Shown here: positions 24,238-30,819 of the stretch, in pieces
How positions within the stretch are numbered: the stretch's first letter is position 1
Layout of the letters: each line of letters begins with the position of its first letter
Origin: Streptomyces sp. CB01201
GTDB lineage: Bacteria > Actinomycetota > Actinomycetes > Streptomycetales > Streptomycetaceae
Direction: 5' to 3'
Assembly: GCF_002803085.1 (NCBI RefSeq)
Contig: NZ_NNBJ01000020.1
Location: forward strand, 87,607 to 151,606
DNA: 64,000 bases
Made by a program: the position numbers and the translations under genes
Notes under the pieces: model-generated
Seen by the model: only the letters and a program-made list of their open reading frames with translations
Databases searched by the model: none
Told to the model about the DNA's origin: nothing

Positions 24238-25143
24238 TCAGTCGCGGCGCCGTGCGGCCCAGACCGTGCGCTCGGTGCGCACCGCGAGGTCGTCACGGTT
24301 CAGGATGCTCTGCGGGCCCTCGGTGTCGAGGAGTCGGTCGTACGCGGCGAGGTCCTCGGCCGACAGGTTCTGGACGACGGTGTCGCGCATGCGGAGCAGG
24401 CTCTGGAGGGCGTAGCGTCCGACGGCGTCGCTGTGGGAGCGGTCGAGGTGCACGGTGATCGTGCGGTGGTCCTCGATGGTGAACCCGGCCTCGGCCAGCA
24501 TGGGTCCCCAGTCGGCACCGCGGTGCGGCACCTGCTCGGCGTGGTGCCGCTCGCTCGCGGCATGGCTGCGCTCCTCCAGGCCGGGTCGCTCGGCCGGGGC
24601 GTCCTCGGGCAGGAAGCGCGGGAAGCCGGACAGTTCGACGACGGCGAAGAGGCCGCCGGGCACGAGCAGGTCGTGAACCGCCCGCAGGGTACGGTCCGGG
24701 TCGGCCATGTGGTGCATCGAGGCCGAGGCCCAGACGAGTTCCGGCGCACCGAGTTCGGGCCACTCGGCGTCCAGGTCGGCCCGCACCGTGCGGATCCGGT
24801 CGGCCACTCCCCTGCCGTCGGCCTTCTCGCGCAGACGGCGCAGGTGGTCCGCCGAGCTGTCGACGGCGGTCACCTCGGCCCCGGGGAATCGGTCGAGCAG
24901 GGCGAAGGTGCCGGTGCCGGTCCCGCAGCCCAGGTCCACGATGTGGCGCGGGTCGGCGGTGAGCGGGAGGGCGGCGGTGATGGAGGCGATGTGCTCGGCG
25001 AGCACGGCGGCGTCCAGGTCGAGGATCTCGGCCTCGCCGTCGGCGTCGTGCCGGAAGGGGTGGGAGTGGGCGTGGGCTTGGTGCGCGGCGTGGCCGTGGC
25101 CGGGGTGCTGATCGGTCGCGGTGTGCGGGCTTGCGTGACTCAT
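24238..25143 (-). CDS. Class I SAM-dependent methyltransferase with histidine-rich N-terminus
   Basis: A 301-residue methyltransferase. The SAM-binding motif I is HIVDLGCGTGTGTFALL, and AVDSSADHLRRL supplies the acidic ribose ligand. Before the fold, residues 2-32 are rich in histidine (HPGHGHAAHQAHAHSHPFRH), a pattern that could bind Zn or Ni. Start ATG 25143 has the downstream codon bias; the upstream extension does not. It follows an XRE-cupin regulator on the same strand after 120 bases. The acceptor substrate is unknown. Confidence 0.8.
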   Translation of the reverse strand: MSHASPHTATDQHPGHGHAAHQAHAHSHPFRHDADGEAEILDLDAAVLAEHIASITAALPLTADPRHIVDLGCGTGTGTFALLDRFPGAEVTAVDSSADHLRRLREKADGRGVADRIRTVRADLDAEWPELGAPELVWASASMHHMADPDRTLRAVHDLLVPGGLFAVVELSGFPRFLPEDAPAERPGLEERSHAASERHHAEQVPHRGADWGPMLAEAGFTIEDHRTITVHLDRSHSDAVGRYALQSLLRMRDTVVQNLSAEDLAAYDRLLDTEGPQSILNRDDLAVRTERTVWAARRRD

Positions 25144-25263
25144 GCCGCCCACGCTAAGCCGGTCGCGCGGGCGCGGCACGGCGCGCCCGCGAATGCGCAA
25201 GACGATGCCCCGATCGGCTGCCGAACGCGCAAGAAACCCGCTGACCTGCGACGCCCCGACTCG

Positions 25264-25872
25264 TCAGGCGGGCCTCTCGCCACCGGTCCCGCCGCCGTTC
25301 TCGCCACCGCTCTCGGCACGCTGGTGGCCGCGCCGGGCGTCCCGGTCGAAGATGCCGAGGACCTCGCAGGGGCCGCCCTCGGCACCCATGGCGTGCGGCA
25401 GCATCGTGGGGAACTCCGCGGCCTGGTTCGTCTCCACCCTGATGCGGCGGTTGCCGAGCAGCAGGACCGCGGTGCCGGACAGGACGACGAGCCACTCCCG
25501 GCCGGGATGGGCGCGCATCCGCGCGGGGCTGTCGGGCGGCGGCTCGGTCATGCGCTGGCGGATGACGCTCATGCCGGGATCCGCCTTGACGGGCCAGCGC
25601 AGCTGTCCTCGGGTGGCGTCGACCGTCGGGCTGATGATGACGTCCTCGGCGGCGGTCTCCACGAGCTGGTCCAGCGTCGTGTCCAGGGCGCGGGCCAGGG
25701 TGACCAGGCTGTCCAGGGCGAGGCGGCGCTGCCCGTTCTCGATCCGGCTGAGCGTGGACTGGCTGAGGTTGGCCCGCGAGGCCAGCTCGTCGAGGGACCA
25801 GCCCTGGGCCAGCCGCAGGGCGCGGATCCGTTTGCGTACCAGACTGTCCAGGTCGCCGTCGTTCTGCGTCAT
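25264..25872 (-). CDS. XRE family regulator with C-terminal cupin
   Basis: A 202-residue regulator. The N-terminal Cro/CI-type helix-turn-helix is LASRANLSQSTLSRIENGQRRLAL, and a single cupin domain follows (PGREWLVVLSGTAVLLLGNRRIRVETNQAAEF). Such proteins sense small molecules and often repress a neighbouring catabolic or modification gene, here probably the methyltransferase downstream. The start at 25872 begins MTQNDGDLDS. Confidence 0.85.
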   Translation of the reverse strand: MTQNDGDLDSLVRKRIRALRLAQGWSLDELASRANLSQSTLSRIENGQRRLALDSLVTLARALDTTLDQLVETAAEDVIISPTVDATRGQLRWPVKADPGMSVIRQRMTEPPPDSPARMRAHPGREWLVVLSGTAVLLLGNRRIRVETNQAAEFPTMLPHAMGAEGGPCEVLGIFDRDARRGHQRAESGGENGGGTGGERPA

Positions 25873-25931
25873 GGGCCATACGGTATGCCGCACCCGCACG
25901 GGCTGCCCGGCCGGTCCGTTACGCTCCCCCG

Positions 25932-26147
25932 ATGAGCGAGGACATGGTGGGACTGCCCGGCCGGGTGTCCGGAACGGTGGGGCCCGGGCTCGTGGGTGAG
26001 GTCATCGTCAGGATCCGGGGCGGGGCCGAGCACTTCCTGGCCCACCCCGCGCCGGGCACCGGCCGGCTGGAGACGGGGACGGTGGTGACGGTGGTGGAAT
26101 ATCTGCCTCCGCGCACGGTCTACGTGATGGCCGCATACGACAACTGA
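25932..26147 (+). CDS. Small NfeD-like protein
   Basis: A 71-residue protein with a predicted all-beta OB-like fold: GLPGRVSGTV, GEVIVRIRGGAEHFLAH, GTVVTVVEYLPPRTVYV. This resembles the soluble C-terminal domain of NfeD proteins, without their membrane part. NfeD genes typically sit beside SPFH/flotillin genes, and a flotillin-like gene follows 153 bases downstream on the same strand. No strong ribosome site precedes the ATG. Confidence 0.65.
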   Translation: MSEDMVGLPGRVSGTVGPGLVGEVIVRIRGGAEHFLAHPAPGTGRLETGTVVTVVEYLPPRTVYVMAAYDN

Positions 26148-26300
26148 GCACTCCCCGGCTCACGTTGACGCACTCCTCACCTGCGCGTTCACCGGTGCGT
26201 ATCAAGATTGCGACAAGGAAACGTCAGCGTCTTCCCGCCAACGGCGGCCAGGAGCACACTCCCCTCGTCAGTGCCGAGCGGCACTGCGTGAAGGGGGCGC

Positions 26301-27794
26301 ATGCCGATGGTCATCGGCGTCGCGGCGGGACTCGTTCTCGCCGCCATCATCGTTCTGGTCGGCCTGTTCAAGCTCATGTGGCGGGTGGCCGAACCGAACG
26401 AAGCACTCGTCATCTCCGGGTCCAAGCACCGGACCGAGGGGCTCGGCGAGGGCATGGGGTTCCGGATCGTGACCGGTCGGGGGACCCTGGTACTGCCCGG
26501 TGTGCAGGCCGTCAGGAAACTGTCGCTCGATCTCAACGAGACCGAGCTGTCGGTGGACTGTGTGACCCAGCAGGGCATTCCGCTGCGGGTGCGCGGCGTG
26601 GTCATCTTCAAGGTGGGCGACGACTTCGTGTCGATCGCGAACGCGGCCCGCCGCTTCCTCGACCAGCAGAAGATGATGTCGGACCGGGTGCACAACGTCT
26701 TCGCCGGTCATCTCCGTTCCATCGTGGGCGGGTTGACGGTCGAGGACATGATCCGGGACCGCGAGAAGCTCACCGGGCAGACCCGGGCGGCCTGCGGTAC
26801 GGAGATGGAGAAGCTGGGCCTGATCGTCGACTCGCTGCAGATCCACGAGATCGAGGATCCGACCGGTTACATCAAGAACCTGGCGATGCCGCACGCCGCC
26901 GCGGTGCAGCGGGACGCGCGGATCGCGCAGGCCGAGGCCAACCTGCGGGCGACCGAGGCCGAACAGGCCGCGTTCGCGCGGATGTCGGAGGCGACCCGGG
27001 ACAGCGAGATCCTCCAGGCCGGCTACCAGGCCGAGCGGGACAAGGCCGCGGCCAGTTCGCGCCAGGCGGGCCCGCTCGCGGACGCCGCCGCCCGCCAGGA
27101 GGTGGTGGTGCAGGAGACCCGGGTCGCCGAGCTGGAGGCCCACCGCCGCGAGCAGCAGCTCCAGGCGGACGTACGCAAGCCGGCCGACGCCCAGGCGTAC
27201 GAGAAGCGCACGCTGGCCGAGGCCGAGCGGGATGCCCGCATCTCGGCCGCGCAGGCCAAGGCCAAGGAGACCGAACTCGCCGCCGCGGCCGAGGCGACCC
27301 GGGTGAAGGCGGCCGCGGCCGCCGAGGCCCAGGCCACCGAGGCGCGCGGGCTCGCGGCCGCGAAGGCGACCCGGGCGACGGGCGAGGCCGAGGCGGCGGC
27401 GACGCAGGCCCGGGGCCTCGCGCAGGCCGAGTCGGCGAAGGCGCAGGGCCTTGCGGAGGCCGAGGCCATCAAGGCGCGGGCGGCGGCCCTCGCGGAGAAC
27501 CAGGAGGCCGTGGTCGCCCAGCAACTCGCCGAGAACTGGCCGCAGATCGTGGAGGCGGGTGCCTCCGCCTTCGGCAATGTGGAGCACATGGTGCTGCTCA
27601 ACGGCGCCGAGGGCATGTCGGAGATGTTCGCGAAGGCGCTGACGATGGGCGGCACCGGGCTTGGCCTCGCACGTCAGCTGCTCGCGTCGATGAACCAGAA
27701 CGGGGAGGCCCCGACCGGGCAGTCCCCGGCCGCTCCGTCGCCCCGCTCGACGCCCGTACCGATCACCGAGGAGGTCAACGGGTCGCGCAACTAG
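26301..27794 (+). CDS. Flotillin/SPFH domain protein
   Basis: A 497-residue protein anchored by one N-terminal hydrophobic helix (VIGVAAGLVLAAIIVLVGLF), then an SPFH domain (about 30-200: VAEPNEALVISG, GQTRAACGTEMEKLGLIVDSLQIHEI) and a long Ala/Glu-rich coiled coil (about 205-420) with repeated ATEARGLAAAKA-like heptads. It is likely a membrane-microdomain scaffold. A Pro-rich tail ends the protein. The small NfeD-like gene upstream matches the known SPFH-NfeD pairing. AAGGGGGC precedes the ATG. Confidence 0.9.
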   Translation: MPMVIGVAAGLVLAAIIVLVGLFKLMWRVAEPNEALVISGSKHRTEGLGEGMGFRIVTGRGTLVLPGVQAVRKLSLDLNETELSVDCVTQQGIPLRVRGVVIFKVGDDFVSIANAARRFLDQQKMMSDRVHNVFAGHLRSIVGGLTVEDMIRDREKLTGQTRAACGTEMEKLGLIVDSLQIHEIEDPTGYIKNLAMPHAAAVQRDARIAQAEANLRATEAEQAAFARMSEATRDSEILQAGYQAERDKAAASSRQAGPLADAAARQEVVVQETRVAELEAHRREQQLQADVRKPADAQAYEKRTLAEAERDARISAAQAKAKETELAAAAEATRVKAAAAAEAQATEARGLAAAKATRATGEAEAAATQARGLAQAESAKAQGLAEAEAIKARAAALAENQEAVVAQQLAENWPQIVEAGASAFGNVEHMVLLNGAEGMSEMFAKALTMGGTGLGLARQLLASMNQNGEAPTGQSPAAPSPRSTPVPITEEVNGSRN

Positions 27795-27813
27795 ACTCAC
27801 GTGAAGGCAAGTT

Positions 27814-27842
27814 GGCTCCCCTCCGGTTGCCGGAGGGGAGCC
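27814..27842. terminator. Bidirectional terminator between flotillin and permease genes
   Basis: Perfect 13-bp stem GGCTCCCCTCCGG (27814-27826) / CCGGAGGGGAGCC (27830-27842) with a 3-nt loop, between convergent genes. Confidence 0.85.
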
Positions 27843-27857
27843 GACCGCCGTATCCGC

Positions 27858-29306
27858 TCAGGCCGCCAGCGTCTCCGCGGCCTGCTGGTCGAGGTACTCC
27901 TCGTGGATCTCGCGCGGCCCGAACGGCCAGACCTTCTCGAAGCGCGCCCACAGCACGAAGGCCACACAGCCGAGCGCCAGCCAGGCGAGCGACCACTCGA
28001 TGGGATGGCGGCCCGGCGAGTTCTTGTCGGAGTAGCCGTAGATGGTGAGCCAGCCGACCAGGGCGACCAGACTCGGCAGCGGATAGAGCCACATCCGGTA
28101 CGGGCGGCGCAGTGCGGGCTGGCGCTTGCGCAGGACCGTCACGGCGAGGATCTGCGCGAGCGCCTGCACGATGACCATCACCGTGGTGAGCAGCTGGATG
28201 AGGGTGGTCAGATCGGTGCGGCGGCCGATCATGAAGCCGATGGCGGTGATGACGCCCATGGTGGCCAGGCCCAGCATCGGGAAGCGGTGCCGCGGGTGCA
28301 GCTTGGCGTAGGGGCGGAAGAACACCTTGTCGCGCGCGGCGTCGTACGGGACCCGCGAGCCGCCGAGGAGTCCGGCGAACACCGAGGCGAAGGCGGTGAT
28401 GAGGATGAGGACGGTCACCACGTCGGCGGCGGTCCTGCCCCAGGCCTTCTCCAGTACGGCGGAGGCGACGGACGAGGAGGCGATGTCGTTCGGGTCCAGC
28501 ATCCGGTGGTAGTCGATCACGCCGAGGGTGCCGATCTGGAGCAGCAGGTAGATCGCCATGATGCCGAAGATGGAGTAGATGATGGAGCGCGGCAGGGTGC
28601 GGCCCGGGTCCTTGATCTCCGCGCCCATGTAGGCGGTGGTGTTGTACCCGAGGTAGTCGTAGATCCCGATGGTGAGCCCGGCCGCGAAGCCGATCCAGAA
28701 GTGACTGCTCGTCAACGCGAAGGCGCCGGAGGGGTAGTGGAAGGCGAGGTGGGGGCTGAAGTCGGTGGCGGCGGCGAGGATCACCAGGCCCACGGAGGCG
28801 ATCATCACCACCCACATCACGGCGGTGATCCGGGCGATGTTCTCGATCCCCCGCCACAGCAGCAGCACCACGAGCGCGATGATGCCGAGTCCGATCAGGT
28901 CGCCGGCGGTCCTGCCGAGGTCCGGGGCGAGATAGCCGAGGTACTGCACGAACCCGACGACGCCGGTGGACATGGCGAGCGGGATGAAGAGCATCGCCGT
29001 CCACACGAAGAGGAACGGCATGAGGCGGCCCGTGCGGTACTGGAAGGCCTGGCGCAGATAGACGTAGCTGCCGCCGGAGCCCGGCAGCGAGGCGCCGAGC
29101 TCGGCCCAGATCAGACCGTCCGCGAGCGCGAGGACCGCGCCCGCCACGAACCCGATGACGGCCTGGGGGCCGCCGAAGGCGGCGACCATCAGGGGAATGG
29201 TCACGAAGGGGCCGATGCCGCACATCTGGCTCATGTTGATGGCGGTGGCCTGGAAGAGTCCGATCCGGCGGACGAAGCCGCCGGAGGGCGGAGGGGTTGC
29301 GGACAC
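27858..29306 (-). CDS. APC family amino acid permease
   Basis: A 482-residue permease with about twelve membrane segments. The N-terminal segment FQATAINMSQMCGIGPFVTIPLM matches the APC unwound-helix motif with its GIGPF backbone-binding loop, and LIWAELGASLPGSGGSYVYL follows as in the family. It starts at GTG 29306 with GGGAGGA five bases upstream. It is divergent from the ROK regulator and could share its operator region. The substrate is unknown. Confidence 0.85.
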   Translation of the reverse strand: MSATPPPSGGFVRRIGLFQATAINMSQMCGIGPFVTIPLMVAAFGGPQAVIGFVAGAVLALADGLIWAELGASLPGSGGSYVYLRQAFQYRTGRLMPFLFVWTAMLFIPLAMSTGVVGFVQYLGYLAPDLGRTAGDLIGLGIIALVVLLLWRGIENIARITAVMWVVMIASVGLVILAAATDFSPHLAFHYPSGAFALTSSHFWIGFAAGLTIGIYDYLGYNTTAYMGAEIKDPGRTLPRSIIYSIFGIMAIYLLLQIGTLGVIDYHRMLDPNDIASSSVASAVLEKAWGRTAADVVTVLILITAFASVFAGLLGGSRVPYDAARDKVFFRPYAKLHPRHRFPMLGLATMGVITAIGFMIGRRTDLTTLIQLLTTVMVIVQALAQILAVTVLRKRQPALRRPYRMWLYPLPSLVALVGWLTIYGYSDKNSPGRHPIEWSLAWLALGCVAFVLWARFEKVWPFGPREIHEEYLDQQAAETLAA

Positions 29307-29392
29307 GCGGTCCTCCCTGGGCTGATGTCTGGATAAGGAAGCTACTGCCGACGCGTGGCGCAGGGATTCCCCTCGACGTTGGGCGTGCTTAA

Positions 29393-29409
29393 GTTAAGTA
29401 CCTTTACTT
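29393..29409. promoter_or_regulatory. Candidate ROK-regulator operator, copy 1
   Basis: GTTAAGTACCTTTACTT lies 56 bases before the ROK regulator start and in the leader of the divergent permease. With two preceding bases it is an imperfect palindrome (AAGTTAA-N5-TTTACTT). A copy differing at one position lies upstream of the glucosaminidase gene (30713-30729). The pairing suggests autoregulation plus control of that hydrolase. Confidence 0.7.
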
Positions 29410-29464
29410 TCACCGTCAAGGGGTCGTCAGTGAGCAGCTCGGACCGATGCGTGAGAATGATGCG

Positions 29465-30640
29465 ATGACCAGCAGCGACGAGGGTGGCGACCTGCCCTGG
29501 AACCCACAGCGCCAGCGCAGTTCCAACGAGCGCCTGCTGCTCGACCGGCTGCGCGCCGAGGGTCCGGCCTCCCGGGCCCAGCTCGCCCGTGACACCGGCC
29601 TCTCCAAGCCCACCGTGTCCAGTGCGCTCGCCTCCCTCGAAGCGGCCGGCCTGGTCCGCGAGGCGGGCACGATGACCCCCGAGCGCGGCCGGGCCGCCGT
29701 GCTGTACGCGCCGGACCCGACGGCCGGTTACGCGCTGGGCATCGACATCGGCCGGGCCTGGCTGCGGATCGCCCTGGCCGACCTCGACGGCACGGTGGTG
29801 GCCCGCTCCGAGGTCCGCAACCACGCGCGCACCTCGGCCGGCATGGCCGATCTCGTCGTCACCAGCGCCCACCGGCTCGTCGAGGGTTCGGGCGTGGACG
29901 CGGACAAGGTCGCCCAGGCGGTGGTCGGCACGCCGGGCGTGTACGACGCCGAGAAGCGGCGGGTCCGCTACGCCCAGCACCTGCCGGGCTGGGGCAGGCC
30001 GGGCCTGTTCGACCAGATGCGGGAGCGGCTCGGCATCCCACTGGCCGTGCACAACGACGCCAATCTGGCGGCCCTCGGCGAGTACACCTTCGGCATCGGG
30101 GCGGGCAGCAGGCTCTTCGTCTACGTCATGATCGGCACCGGTCTCGGCATGGGCGTGGTCAGCGAGGGCCAGCTCTTCATCGGCGCGCACGGCGGGGCGG
30201 GCGAGATCGGTTTCCTGCCGTGGCCGGGCGGCCAGCAGCCGGACACCCTGGAGGACGCGGTCTCCGGCGACGCGGTCGTCGCGGCCGCCCGCTCGCTCGG
30301 CATGGCGGGCCCGCTCACCGCGAAGGACGTCTTCGACGCGGCGCGGGCCGGAACGGCCGCCGCCGTCAAGGCGGTTCGGCTGGAGGGCGAACGGATCGCG
30401 CACACCGTCGCGGTGGTCGCGGCCGTTCTCGACCCCGACCTCGTGATACTCGGCGGCGGCGTCGGCCACAGCGCGGACCTGCTGCTCCGGCCCGTGCGCG
30501 AGACGCTGCGGGCGCTCACCCCGCTGCGGCCGAAGCTGGCGCGGAGTTCGCTCGGCGAGGACGCGGTGCTGCTCGGCGCGGTGGCAACGGCGCTCGGCAC
30601 GGCACGGGACGTGGCCTTCGAGCGTCGCTCGGCGCACTGA
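29465..30640 (+). CDS. ROK family transcriptional regulator (CsnR-like context)
   Basis: A 391-residue ROK protein: an N-terminal winged helix (SRAQLARDTGLSKPTVSSALASLEAAGLV) and a C-terminal sugar-kinase-like domain with GIDIG and MIGTGLGMGVV. The usual ROK zinc motif CxCGxxGC is missing; the region reads GGQQPDTLEDAVSG. ATG 29465 has a GTGAGA site; an earlier in-frame ATG at 29447 is possible. Next to a CsxA-type exo-glucosaminidase and with a shared operator-like element, it resembles CsnR, the ROK repressor of chitosanase genes in Streptomyces, but ligand and orthology are inferred. Confidence 0.85.
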   Translation: MTSSDEGGDLPWNPQRQRSSNERLLLDRLRAEGPASRAQLARDTGLSKPTVSSALASLEAAGLVREAGTMTPERGRAAVLYAPDPTAGYALGIDIGRAWLRIALADLDGTVVARSEVRNHARTSAGMADLVVTSAHRLVEGSGVDADKVAQAVVGTPGVYDAEKRRVRYAQHLPGWGRPGLFDQMRERLGIPLAVHNDANLAALGEYTFGIGAGSRLFVYVMIGTGLGMGVVSEGQLFIGAHGGAGEIGFLPWPGGQQPDTLEDAVSGDAVVAAARSLGMAGPLTAKDVFDAARAGTAAAVKAVRLEGERIAHTVAVVAAVLDPDLVILGGGVGHSADLLLRPVRETLRALTPLRPKLARSSLGEDAVLLGAVATALGTARDVAFERRSAH

Positions 30641-30712
30641 GGACACCGCGTCACCCCTCAGGCCTGTGATTGACATGCCCCTATCACCGCCTCTAGCTTC
30701 CTCAGGAAGTTA

Positions 30713-30729
30713 GTTAAGTTCCTTTACTT
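30713..30729 (+). promoter_or_regulatory. Candidate ROK-regulator operator, copy 2
   Basis: GTTAAGTTCCTTTACTT, 16 of 17 identical to the copy at 29393-29409, about 90 bases upstream of the glucosaminidase start. The AT-rich patch stands out strongly from its surroundings. Confidence 0.7.
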
Positions 30730-30819
30730 GCCACCTCATGGGCAAGCACCCGAACAGACACCTGAACAAGCACCTGTAGCGATGCGCGGAAGTCCCGACC
30801 AGCCCCCTGGGAGACCACC

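Noticed and set aside
26165..26208. TTGACG and TATCAA as a promoter for the flotillin gene
   Set aside because: The spacer is about 29 bases, too long for a normal sigma factor promoter.
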